The notes under the pieces: model-generated | Seen by the model: the letters and a program-made list of their open reading frames with translations, nothing else | Told to the model about the DNA's origin: nothing | Database searches by the model: none | Translations under genes and position numbers: made by a program | Source of the DNA: Selaginella moellendorffii | Taxonomy: Eukaryota; Streptophyta; Lycopodiopsida; Selaginellales; Selaginellaceae | Reading direction: 5' to 3' | Assembly (NCBI RefSeq): GCF_000143415.4 | Contig: NW_003314313.1 | Location: forward strand, 533,228-597,227 | DNA length: 64,000 nt | Part shown: positions 53,626 through 64,000 of the stretch, piece after piece | How positions within the stretch are numbered: the stretch's first letter is position 1 | How the letters are laid out: the number at the start of each line of letters is the position of its first letter

Positions 53626-55334
53626 ATGGATCGCGACGACGACGATGACGACGTCGATCCAGCGCCAGCAGCTCCGGCAAGATTCCAGCAGCAGCAACGA
53701 GATTGGAGTGCCTGGAGTATCGATGCGATCGAGCTCCTCTTGCAGGCATTCCTCAGGTATCTGGGAGCGTTTGTGGATTTTCTCGATAGGATCATCAGCT
53801 ATTTCGAGGCGCCTCGCGAGGGAGAAAGAAGAGCGGGCCGGGAGCAGCAGCAGCAGCAGCAACAACAACAACAACAGGGAAGCAGCGTATGGATGCGCGT
53901 TCTCCAGTGGCTGGGCAGTGGCGTCAGGAATCTTCCCCAGGACCGAAGCTCGCTGTGGATGCCCAGCGTCGCGATGCTACTCGTGTGCTTCGTATTTCTA
54001 GGTGCGGAAAAGAAAAAGTAGGCTAGATCTCCTTTGCTTTGCTTTTAATCACCACTGGTTTGACAATGCAGGCTTTAGAACGGGCTTTCGACTCTTTAGA
54101 ATCGTGGAAGTTGTCCAAGAACAAGTAGAACCCGAGAAAACACCGTCCAAGCGGCTGCTGCTACCAGATGGGAGGTACATAGCTTACAGAGAGCTAGGGG
54201 TCAGTGTAGAAAAATCCAAGCACTCTGGATTAGTGGTACGGGGATTCACAGCTTTTAGAGAGACAGGTACCATGTCCTTTTGTGCTCCTTTTCTGTCCAA
54301 CTTGTGCTAACATATGATTTTTTTTGTAGGCATTCCCGGACTGAACGATTCTTTGCTGGAACAGTTTCAAGTTCGTCTGATCATATACGACTTGCCGGGA
54401 TTCGGGCTGAGTGATCCTAATCCCAATAGAACATTTAACTCTTCCGCACAGGACATGGAACTCATTGCCAACGCACTGAGACTCGGCGAGAGGTTTTGGT
54501 TGCTGGTACATCCTGGTGGCGGTCCCTATGCGTGGGCAGCAATCAGATATATTCCAGAGCGACTATCAGGTGTGATCTCTGCTTTCTGCATTATCTAGAA
54601 AGGTAAAAGCCTGAAAGAGTTGATGCGAATTTTTGAACCTGGCTTGTTTTGCATGCACAGGTGTTGTGATGCTGGCTCCAGTTGGAAACCCGTCTAAGGC
54701 CGGGGACGTGAGTGAGATCGAGGAAGATGGAACTGATTCTGAGGAACTGTCGTCCGGATGGAGGTTCCTAGCACGAGTTCTTGGCATCGGCCGATTTTTT
54801 CCCATTCGAAAGGAGTTGAAGAAGAAGATAACAAAGATACACAAAGGATTATATACGACTGTAGCTGACAAGGTAAGGGAAGGAGTTTCTGTTTTCAGTT
54901 TTCAGTTTTAAGCCATGATGCGTGTCTTTCAGGAACAAGTTCTGTTCGAGCAGAGGGAATTTATAAATTTTTGGGAGCAAAACCTTCGCTACACAGCGCC
55001 AGACGCAGTCCCGAGAGCAGCAGCAGCGCCTAAACCGCCAGCGGCTGAGAGACGGAGCCACCCTGATTTTAGCAAGTTTTTCAAGATCAGGCTCAAGTTT
55101 CCTTCAGTGCCAGTGCGTCCAGCGTTCCGACTTGTGAAGAGCTTCATAATGTGGTGGTGGCCGAGACAAACTAAGAAGGAGCCAACGGATGATGCTGCTG
55201 TTGCTCCTGATGCTGCCGCCAGCTTTGGAACGCCGTTGCCTCCAAATCTACTGAGTGAGACTTGGGAAGCCTTCAAACTCAAGCTCGGCTTAGTCGTGGT
55301 GCTGCTGGTGATCTCGCTCTTGGTCCTCAGATAA
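53626..55334 (+). CDS. Alpha/beta-hydrolase-fold membrane protein lacking the catalytic serine, five exons
   Basis: Exons 53626-54001, 54072-54266, 54330-54569, 54661-54872 and 54933-55334 join to 474 residues. The start MDRDDDDDDVDPAP is acidic. A poly-Gln run lies near residues 74-84 and a membrane segment at about 112-125 (VAMLLVCFVFLG). The hydrolase fold follows: LLLPDGRYIAYRELG, IIYDLPGFGLSDPN, and the nucleophile-elbow region LLVHPGGGPYAWAAIRYIPERL. Plant relatives carry G-x-S-x-G-G there. Here residues 250-254 read VHPGG, so the nucleophile is missing. The C-terminus ends in a tail-anchor-like span (VVVLLVISLLVLR). It is probably membrane-bound with no hydrolase activity, or it uses another chemistry. 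Confidence 0.85.
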
Positions 55335-55888
55335 CGCACGCACACCTCTCTAGAGCCGAGGTATGGTTTAACACCTCTCATTTGTTCGCTTCGCTGTATA
55401 AAATATAGATGTCTGACACTCGAGTCTTTGTCCCGTGATCTTTTACGTTTTATCTTTTCTGCTTGCAGCAGAGACAGACAGACACTGATGCCTCACTCCG
55501 AGGCAAGAGTCGTATCAGAGGACCAAATTACACCTACGGATTGTTTTACGCTGTCACCAGGAAGGTACTTGAACCGCAAGTTAATTTCTCACACTTCTTT
55601 TCCCTTCTGTAGGAGATAACGCAAGAATCTACCGCAAACATAATCTTGACTCGAGGATTGCCGTCAGAAGGGATGGTGTTTATAGAGGTCACGACAAGTT
55701 TTATGATCTTTTGTGGCAGGCACGGTGGAGTCGTGGGCTGCTAACTATTTACCCGTACAAAAGCGTCTAACTTATAGACTTCTAAGGTGCCTTACCGAAT
55801 ATCCACCGGCTCGCTGGCATATATCTTCAGAGAACTGGTACGTTGTGCCTTGTATTTTCTGAGCTTCTCTTTTGTGCGAGTAGTAGCC
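55335..55888. other. Intergenic region
   Basis: It holds the likely 3' UTR of the hydrolase-fold gene and the promoter and 5' UTR of the GST gene. No coding region is recognised. Confidence 0.5.
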
Positions 55889-56627
55889 ATGTCGAAAGAC
55901 AGTGTGAAGCTCTTGAACTTCTGGCCGAGTATGTTTGGCTTGAGAGTCCACTATGCGCTGGATCTGAAAGGGGTGTCCTACGATTACCAGGAGGAGAATT
56001 TGTTCAACAAGAGCAAGGAGCTTCTCGAGGCAAATCCAATCTATACGAAGATTCCGGTTCTCATCCACAACGGCAAGCCTATCTGCGAGTCTCTTGTCAT
56101 CGTCGACTACATTGACAGTGTGTGGCCCGGTTCTCACAAGCTCCTCCCGGAAGATCCATACGAAAAGGCTGTGGCTCGCTTCTGGGCAGACTTTGGTGAC
56201 AGAAAGGTAAACTTGTCGCTTCTTCCGGGTTGATCAAAACCAGATTTTTCCTTACTAACAGCTCTATGACGCCGGGAGCCGACTCATACGAGCTATGGGG
56301 GAGGAGCACAAGAAAGCCGGCGAGGACTTCAAGTGGGCTCTGATGAAAATCGATGAAGCTCTCGGCACCATCGCTCCAGGCAAGCCTTTCTTTGGCGGCG
56401 ATGCTATGAACTTTGCAGATGTTGCTCTGGCTCCATTCATCTGCTGGTTCAAAGGCTACCAGAAAGTGGGAGGATTCGTGCTTCCAGGCCCGGAAGAATG
56501 GCCCAATCTCTACAAGTGGGTGGACGCTGTAAATTCCGTGGACGCGATCAAGATATCCACTCCAAGCGATGACAAGGTTACTGAATCCGTTGAGCGTTAC
56601 AGGAAGCATTTTACCGGGGCTGCCTAA
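55889..56627 (+). CDS. GSTU-like: Tau-class glutathione S-transferase, two exons
   Basis: Exons 55889-56206 and 56262-56627 (intron 55 nt) give 227 residues, the usual tau GST length, with the single intron at the place typical for the class. The N-terminal thioredoxin-like domain starts MSKDSVKLLNFWPSMFGLRV, with Ser14 as the probable glutathione-activating residue. It also has the KIPVLIHNGKPICESLVIVDY block that binds the glutathione gamma-glutamyl moiety (ES pair). The all-helical C-terminal domain includes FFGGDAMNFADVALAPF. It conjugates glutathione to electrophiles in the cytosol. The frame is open 34 codons upstream of the chosen ATG, but those residues do not fit the family. A possible poly(A) signal AATAAA lies near 56686. 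Confidence 0.96.
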
Positions 56628-56795
56628 AACACGGACGGTTTTCAAGATATGTACTGTTTTCGATTCATCATCTCGATGCGTAAACAATAAAAAGTACTTC
56701 AAATAAACAACGTCTCTGACATTTTCTAGAAATCCAGACGGTCCTTCGGGGTTCTTGCTTCAGAAATTTCGTCGAACGGCGATTTTTTACTAGCG

Positions 56796-56850
56796 TCTCT
56801 GTCTCTCTATCTCTCTCTCTGTCTCTCTGTCTCTCTCTCTGTCTCTGTGT
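56796..56850. repeat. (CT)n-type microsatellite
   Basis: About 55 bp of tctctgtctctctatctctctct variants just downstream of the GST gene and at the left edge of the AT-rich repeat zone. Confidence 0.8.
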
Positions 56851-57860
56851 TACGATTAGCCTTTTTATTAAAATTTTATCCTTTAAATTTTCCTTATATG
56901 TTTATGGAAGCTTCTGTTTAGAAATATGGTTTACTAACTAAGAACATATAACAACTATAAACTAAAAGTATAGAAATAGTAATGGGAAGCTAACACTTTT
57001 TTACTATATGATTAAACAAACCTTCTCCAGAAATCTTTTATTCATTGCTGAATGTTCTTTTAAAGATTAATTCTTGCCTAAATTATAACATTTCATTATT
57101 TTGTATTTCTTTGTCAATATAAACTTTTTATTACCTCAAATATGCGTACATCTATATATGGCAAAGCCTTTTGTGTATAACAAATACTTACCCCATTGCT
57201 ATTGTTTTCATATTTATTAGTTTAAACTTTTACTACTTAACAATCCTAGTTTTATATATTTAACAAACTAGCTTAAGTCAAGTTCATTTTTATAAAGATA
57301 TATATTAAAGATATATGTTATAATTTGTTTATTTTCTTATATAAAGATTATTTTATTTTATAAAAGTTAAGAAAACATTAAGAATTGCCACTTTTGACGA
57401 GCTCTACCTCTGAAATGAATATTTTTATGGTGTATTTTATTTTAATTAATATTTACCTTTTATTATTAATTTTTTAAATTAAGTGTTTTAAGAATTATTA
57501 TTTTTAAAAAATACTTATTAAGCTTTAATCTTTGTAATAACTATACTTTTACCATCTAATTCTTTTTACTCTATATTTCATACTCCAAGATTTATATTCC
57601 ATGTTTCTACCATTTAATCTCATTTCAAGTTTTTCTATGTTTTCCCAAATATATTTGGAAAAAATTGTAAAAATGAAAAAAAACAAAAACATCATTCAAT
57701 TATATACATAAAAGAGGCTAAAAATTCAATTCTTAAGTTTCTAAATTATCTTGGAGTTTATATTTACACTAAAATACTTAATTTACACATAATTTAACTT
57801 GTGTAAACCATAAAGAAATTAAATACCTTTAAATTTAAGGGTAACTCATATTTGGTAGCT
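56851..57860 (+). repeat. AT-rich direct repeat, copy A
   Basis: It matches 58612-59424 closely (from ttagcctttttattaaaat through the ccaaatatatttgga region), and its end (57709-57850, aaaagaggctaaaaattcaa...) matches 63888-64000. No coding region. Confidence 0.8.
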
Positions 57861-58611
57861 CGCTTCAATTAAATATGATCAAGTCATGATGGCAGTTGGG
57901 TTTGAAGTAACTTGAAGCAGTGTTTAACTTTGATTACTGCCTTTAATAAATATTTAGATCCAAAAATCTATAAAAGTTTTCTTTTATCTAATAGTATCAC
58001 CTTGCCATTACGTTTTGAAAATAGAGAGAGCAAAAGAAATATGTTAAAGCAAGAATATTACTATAAAGACATATCTCATTATTGTAAGTGTTATATTATA
58101 ATTCATTGCTTTTGAGAGGATTTTATCCACTATAACATGATTTACAATAATAATTATATATGTTTTCTTTTGATTCAATTATTACCAAATTGTTTTACCT
58201 ATATGAAGACAATGGAAGAAAAGTCAATAGTTTTCAACTCAAATTTTTATTATTACTTCTGCTCAAAGTTCTTGAAACAATATATAAATTGATTGTAGGG
58301 CTTTGAAGTGTTAAACTCTTGAATATCCGTTCATAGAGAAATAAAAATCCTTGAGAGGATTATATAAAAATAAAGAGTAAAAGTATGCTAATTATGAAAA
58401 AAAATCTTGAAAAGAACAATAGAAGCACATTTTTTACAAAACTAGGAAGTGACAGAAAAAAAATACATCAAACTTTGAAAAGTTTTATTTACTTAATGGA
58501 TTATACTATTATCATTATAGCATCACCTGACACAATATTTATCTCACACTTTAAATATTTCAAAGTATGTCAAATAAAGCATCTTGCTCCAGAAACTTCG
58601 TTGAACAGAAG
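57861..58611. other. AT-rich spacer between the direct repeats
   Basis: No genes. Near 58575 the phrase tgctccagaaacttcgttgaacagaagat resembles 56757-56785, so the repeated unit may begin slightly before 56851. Confidence 0.5.
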
Positions 58612-59424
58612 ATTAGCCTTTTTATTAAAATCTTATCTTTAAAATTCTCTTTTCATGTTTATGGAAGCTTCTGTTTAGAAATATATTTTACAAATTTACA
58701 GAAAACAACTATAAACTAAAAGTATAGAAATAGTAATGAGAAGCTAATGCTTATATGATTAAACAAACACTCTTGAGAAATCTTTTATTCATTGCTGAAT
58801 GTTCTTTTAAAGATTAATTCTTGCCTAAATTATAACATTTCATTATTTTGTATTTCTTTGTCAATATAAACTTTTTATTACCACAAAGTGCATACATCTA
58901 TATATAGCAAAGCCTATTGTAATGTTTTTTCTTTATCCAATCATCTTTTAAATACTTACCCCATTCTTTTCATATTTATTAGATTAAAATTTTACTACCT
59001 AATAATCCTATTTTTATATATTTAAAAAACTAGATCATGTCAAATTCTTTTTCCATACAGATATATATTAAAGATAAAGGTTATAATTATTTTATTTTCT
59101 TGTATAAAGATTACTTTAATTTTATAGAGATTAAGAAAACATTAAGAATTGCCACTTTTGATGAGCTCTACCTCTGAAATGAATATTTTTATGGTGTATT
59201 TTTTTAAATTAATATTTAACTTTAATTATTACTTTTTTAAATTAATTGTGTTGAGAATTATTATTTTTTAAAAATATTTCTCAAGCTTTAAGCTTTTTAA
59301 TAACTACACTTTCACCATCTAATGCTTTATATTCTATATTTCATGCTCCAATATTTATATTCTATGTTTTTACCATTTAATCTCATTTCAAATTTTTCTA
59401 TTTTTTGCCAAAGTATATTTGGAG
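58612..59424 (+). repeat. AT-rich direct repeat, copy B (left part)
   Basis: A copy of 56855-57660 offset by about 1757 bp. It is cut at 59424 by the gypsy element and resumes at 63888 to the window end. Confidence 0.8.
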
Positions 59425-59599
59425 TGTGAGGGCCAAGTGTACGGCTACGATGCCATATACTAATATTAGCGTAATGGGATTTTGGTAGCCGTCAAATTAG
59501 TTTCAATCCAGCCCACTCGCTCTTGTATATAAGCTAGGGTTTTTGGGCTAATTAATATGCACATTTCTGTATTCCCTTTCCTTATTCCATGCACTCACA
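59425..59599 (+). repeat. 5' LTR of the right-hand gypsy element
   Basis: 175 bp starting TGTGAGGGCC and ending CACTCACA (inverted ends TGTGAG/CTCACA). A TATA-like tatataagctaggg lies near 59535. It is assigned from end structure and the following gag, as the second LTR is missing. Confidence 0.7.
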
Positions 59600-59815
59600 T
59601 TGGTGGAGATGAGGGGCACCTTTGATTGTCCCTGGGGAGTGCTTGGATTTGGGATTTTGGTTTGGATCTAACTTTTGCATCGTCTAGATCTAGCTTTTTC
59701 CATTTCTTTTCTTTTATTCTTTCTTTTAGATCTAGCCTTTTGCATTGTCTAGATCTACCATTTCCTTCCAGATTTTTGTCATTTATCTTCTTTTGCTCTT
59801 TCTTCGTTCATCTTC

Positions 59816-60510
59816 ATGGCAGATTAGCAATCTCCTTCTTTGACTCTGGAGCAGCAGTTGGTACAATTGCTTGATGCTATGCGCTTGCAATTGAACAACC
59901 AAACTCAATTGATGGCAGTGTTCACGGCACATGGTACAACTCCTCCTACTCTTGGTGCCAATCCTCGCGTTCGGTCGGAGTTCTTTCGCGGGAATCCTGG
60001 GAATGATGTGTACCATTAGTTCGATCACTTCACGGTGATTGCCACATATCATTCTTGGGATGATGCATGACGTTTGATGTGTTTTCAAGGGATGGCGTTT
60101 CAGTGGTACAATGGTTTGAGCGCAGCCACTCGTGGGGATTGGAGTGTTCTCCCAGACGTCTTCAAACATGCTTTCGAACATGCCGATGACTGTAATAATG
60201 CCTTCCAACAATTGCATCGTCTTCGCCAAGGGCCATTTGAGTCGGTGATGCAATTGTTTGTTTTCGAAGTCTTTTGCTTTGCACGGTGCCAAATATGTCG
60301 GAGCGGATCAAGCTAGGAATGTTGTGGCCAGCACTTCGTCAAGATTTTGTCGGACTTGTGCATGCACTTGCTCCCGCCACCCTTGACAATGCTCTTCGTT
60401 TGGCACAACGTTATGAGACGTCGCCTCTTCCACTTCTCGCTGCATGTCCTTCAGCTCCACTTTTTGTGGGTGATGGTCCTGTTCCAAAGGAGGTTGATGC
60501 TGCTGTTGCT
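59816..60510 (+). pseudogene. gag: gag of the right-hand gypsy element
   Basis: The ATG at 59816 is followed by a stop two codons later. Capsid-like blocks are visible after that: LEQQLVQLLDAM, the RSEFFRGNPGND region, CFQGMAFQWYNGLSAATRGDW and FEHADDCNNAFQQLHRLRQG. At least three stops and a frameshift near 60270 interrupt it. Confidence 0.75.
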
Positions 60511-60875
60511 TGAGTCCAAGGCTAAGAGTGAGGACGTGGTCATGGCCGTGATGTTCCCTGCTGGGCATGTGATGAAGTTGGTCATACTTATCGGCGTTGT
60601 TGGCGTTTTCTGGATTGGCGACCTCCATTTTTTGGGTGGAGACCTTGGTGTCAGCAACGTCCCGTTGGTGCTGCTGTAGTGGAAGGTTTGGACACCGAGA
60701 TGCATCCGGGAAACAAGGAGTTGCGCGAGTAATAGAGGGACCTTGCGCGAATAAGTTAGTGACTCCTCCATCTTTCTTTCGAGAGTATCATCAAGGGGTT
60801 CACTTGGCACCAGTTCATCCATTATTTACTTTCTAAGCTCGTCTTTATAACAAGAGGGCTCCTATTATTCTTTTT

Positions 60876-63597
60876 GTGTTGGTTGATATAGGTTCGAGTT
60901 TATCTTCTATTGCTCGACCTATTGCCACACGTTGTCGTCTACACTTGCGTCATGTGGCGGAACCAGTTTTCATTCTTTATGGCAACAACTGTACACATGC
61001 ATGTGCATGGGATGAGGCAGACCTGGTTGTGCGTGTGGGCAATCTTGAGCTTGAGTTGTAGTCGTTGCGGGTGGTGTCGAGTCAAGGTTTTGACCTCATT
61101 CTTGGTATGGATTGGTTGCAGTGCAATCATGCCAAGTGTGACTTTGAGGCTTCTCCCCCTTGTCTCATACTTCCTTATGTTTCATTCATTTCTCTCACTT
61201 TCGTACCTCTTCGTCCCTCTATTTTTACGTCTGCTTCCATTACTTTTGTTCCCCCATTATTTCCTCCTGTGTTTCCATCTTATTCTGCTCTTCCCTTTTC
61301 CGATCCCTCCAACGATCTTTGTGTTGCAGAAGTTGACCGGCTCATGAAAAAGTATTCTGATCTCTTTGACTTTGACCTATCGTTTAGAGCCAAGATCGCC
61401 ACACGTCATCCGATTCCAACTGAGGATGCTCGTCCAATCAAGGTTCCTGTTCGTCGTTGGTCACCAAAGGAGATCAAGATTTTACATGCAAATGTTAAGG
61501 AGATGTTGGAGAAGGGTGTTATTCAGAAGTCGCGGAGTCCTTGGGCATGTGAACCTCATCTTGTGACAAAGCCTAATGGGAGTATTAATTTCTGCATTGA
61601 CTATCGTCTGTTAAACAACGTAACAATTTTGGATGTGGACCCTCTTCCTCACACTGTTAATCTCCTAGATCGTTTGGGGCGAAGTTGTTGGTTCACCAAG
61701 CTAGATCTTGCTTCTGGGTATTAGCAAGTACCGATGGCTGAAGAAGATATTCCTAAGACTACTTTTTGTACACCATTTGGTTTGTACGAGTTTTTGGTGA
61801 TGCCATTTGGTTTGAACAATGCTTCAACAACTTTTCAACGGATGATGGACAAGGTTCTCTGTGATATGCCGGAGGTGACAGCTGACTTCATTAATGATGT
61901 CTTGATCCACTCGGAGGGAACGTGGGAGGAGCACGTTCGTGATGTTTGTAAAGTGTTGGATCGGCTACACGACGTTGGTTTAAAGCTGAAACGGTCAAAG
62001 TGCATGTTTGGATCCAAGGACACAAGTTATCTTGGGTACCGTATTTCTTGTGAGGGTTTGCAAGTTGATCTTGACAAACTTGTGGCTGTTCTAAAGTTCC
62101 CTACTCCGAAGTGTGTGAATGATGTGCAACACTTCTTGGGCAAGGTGCAGTATCTCGGGCGTTTTGTGGATCATCTTTTTGATCGCACTGCACCATTGCA
62201 AGCGTTGCTGAAGTCATCAACGTCATCTTTCATCTAGTCTCCGAATTGTGAGCAGGCGTTCGGGGATCTCAAAGAGTTATTGATAACTCCTCCGGTTTTG
62301 GCATATCCTGATTACACTCGACCTTTTATTTTGCTCGTGGATGCTTCTGACATTGGTCTTGGAGGTGTGTTAATGCAAAAAAGCTCGAGTGTGCCTGGTC
62401 AGCGCCATCCCATTGCATATATAAGCCGTACATTACAACCAGCAGAGATGAACTACTCCATGATAGAGAAGGAGTGTTTAGCAGCAGTCTGGGGTTTCGA
62501 GAAACTTCATGCATATCTACATGGTTCTTGGACGTTACTTGAAGGTGACCATGCTGCTGTTACTTCGTTATTGAAGTGGAAGAACCTGGTTGGTCATATT
62601 GCTCTGTGGGCTTTAAAGCTTCAGATATATAATTTTGATGTTGTTCATCGCCCAGGGAGTTCTATGGCTGATCCTGATGCCCTTTTTCAAGCTCCTCTTC
62701 CTTTTCCACTCTCTTCTCATGTTTCTGACGAGCCTGTCGTTCCAGCATCTGTGGATTTTCTTGACGAGGATTCTGTGCCGTCGGCGGTTGCTGTACTTGA
62801 CGTTTAGTGTCCACAAGGTGTAGAGCAAGATTTACCTTCGCTTGATGAGGTTCGCGAAGCTTAAAAGATTGAGCCATGGATTCGAAAACTTCGAGATAGG
62901 TTTGAGAATCCTGCATCATTTGCTGATGACTTGCCTTTCTGGCATTTACATTCTCAATATCGTCTTGAAGATGGCCTTCTTTATTTTATGGGGACAGATT
63001 CTGATGATCATTTACGGCTGGTGGTGCCTTCTATCTTTATTCCGCGATTTCTCCATGCCTACCATAATTCTCCTATTCTAGATGGGCATATGGGACATCA
63101 TCGTGTAATTGAGAAGCTACGCAGGTATTTCTATTGGCTGGAGATGCAACGTGATATTATCCGGTATGTGCGTAGCTGCATTTAGTGCCAAGCTCGTAAT
63201 ACTCCCCCTCAGGCTGTGGAAGGACGGTTAGAGTCAATTGCAATTTCCTGTCTATTTGAGTTGGTGGCGTTTGATCTTATAGGACGTTTTCCATGGTCGA
63301 CTACTGGCAATGAGTATGTTATTATTGCTTCTGACTATTTGACTCGTTGGGTGGAAGTTGGTGCTCTTGTTAGTGCCTCTGCAACTGCTGTTAGATACTT
63401 CTTCCTCAATCGAGTGGTGTTCTAGCATTCTTGTCCAGAGCAGATTCTTTCAGATAATGGTCCTGCATTTATAGCTAAGGCATTTCATGTTTTGACATCT
63501 CGGTTAGGGATTTGCCACACTTTTACAAATGCTTATCATACACAATCAGACGGTCTAGTGGAACGGCTCGTTCAGACGTTCAAGGGGATTCAAGGGG
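60876..63597 (+). pseudogene. pol: pol of the right-hand gypsy element
   Basis: Protease-like VDIGSSLSSIAR and FDLILGMDWLQ (60876-61130), RT from about 61320 (VRRWSPKEIKI, INFCIDYRLLNNVT, TPFGLYEFLVMPFGLNNAS), RNase H (ILLVDASDIGLGGVL at 62326; HPIAYISRTLQPAEMNYS) and integrase (HRVIEKLRRYFYWLEM, FDLIGRFPWST, SDYLTRWVE). The RT active site reads FINDVLIHS where the family has YxDD, so a catalytic Asp is Asn. Stops occur at 61724, 62236, 62806 and later sites. Confidence 0.9.
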
Positions 63598-63826
63598 ATG
63601 ATATATGTATATATATATAATATATATATATGTATATATATATGTATATATATGTATGTATATATATATGTATGTATATATATATATGTATATATATATG
63701 TATATATATATGTATGTGTATATATATGTATGTATATATATATGTATGTATATATATATATGTATGTATATATATATATATGTATGTATATATATATATA
63801 TGTATGTATATATATATATATGTATG

Positions 63827-63862
<36 letters not shown>

Positions 63863-63888
63863 TATGTATGTATATATATATATATATA
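63598..63888. repeat. TA/TATGTA microsatellite
   Basis: About 290 bp of alternating tatata and tatgta units. It lies at the break point between the gypsy integrase and the resumed AT-rich repeat. The Ile/Tyr-rich frames here are artefacts. Confidence 0.95.
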
Positions 63889-64000
63889 AGAGGCTAATAA
63901 TTCAATACTTAAGTTTCTAAATTAGCTTGGACTTTATATTTACAAAAATACTTATAAAGAAGTTAAATACCTTTACATTTAAGGGTAAGTTATCGTATCT
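63889..64000 (+). repeat. AT-rich direct repeat, copy B (right part)
   Basis: It matches 57712-57860 (aagaggctaataattcaatacttaag...). It continues beyond the window. Confidence 0.75.

Larger units (their letters stand above)
59425..63597 (+). mobile_element. Ty3/gypsy retrotransposon, 3'-truncated and decayed
   Basis: It starts with a 175-bp LTR and then gag, protease, RT, RNase H and integrase in gypsy order. It breaks off within integrase at a microsatellite, and no 3' LTR is seen in the window. In-frame stops are mostly TAG. It inserted into AT-rich repeat copy B. Related decayed pieces occur at 38640-40380 (-) and 33144-33310. Confidence 0.9.

Noticed and set aside
63598..63920. Three overlapping Ile/Tyr-rich open frames
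   Set aside because: They are produced by the TA/TATGTA microsatellite.

Overview
The window looks like nuclear DNA of a land plant, most probably the lycophyte Selaginella moellendorffii. The reasons are plant-specific families (a zinc-finger homeodomain protein, a plastid sigma factor, a PPR protein, a tau-class glutathione S-transferase), a TTTAGGG telomere-type repeat, and very short introns (mostly 38-90 nt) throughout. The species name is inference. Two gene-rich islands flank about 34 kb of nested repeats, and an AT-rich repeat zone closes the window.

Left island (0-8 kb): a ZF-HD transcription factor (-), a 12-exon 2-oxoglutarate/Fe(II) oxygenase (+) convergent with a three-exon uS8/RPS15a ribosomal protein gene (-), a protein kinase fragment, a small basic ORF and a multi-span membrane protein of unknown function (-).

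Middle (8-41 kb): an old, degenerate repeat family carrying degenerate 11-12 bp tandem arrays (called family R here) was invaded repeatedly. The main discovery is a 12.36-kb DNA element (9789-22148) bounded by perfect 24-bp terminal inverted repeats and a CTAT target duplication. It carries two divergent genes: a 1022-aa (or spliced, slightly longer) protein with a DDE/RNase H-like transposase layout, and an 11-exon, about 1650-codon gene joining a ParB-like domain, a long acidic/low-complexity linker and a C-terminal FCP1/NIF-type HAD domain. About twenty copies of a palindrome of consensus ATGGCRTGNGGCCNCAYGCCAT are scattered inside the element and were not seen elsewhere in the window. They lie between the genes, inside coding exons, and just upstream of 3' splice sites in several tiny introns. 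Next to it, inserted in the same family R copy, is a 6.18-kb Ty3/gypsy chromovirus (22412-28588, TSD GCACC) whose gag is split by a 676-bp TRIM element (TSD TCGTG). Further solo LTRs, a minus-strand gypsy relic and a scrambled copy of the membrane protein gene follow.

Right island (41-57 kb): four minus-strand genes in close order (coatomer alpha, plastid sigma factor, PPR protein, C2H2 zinc-finger protein), then an alpha/beta-hydrolase-fold membrane protein (+) and a tau GST (+). These genes are intact and every exon junction I placed keeps the reading frame.

Right edge (57-64 kb): an AT-rich sequence present twice as a direct repeat. The second copy is split by another decayed Ty3/gypsy element (59425-63597), which ends in a (TA)n/TATGTA microsatellite. 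No tRNA, rRNA or CRISPR was found. All gene models come from reading the sequence by eye; no database search was run.
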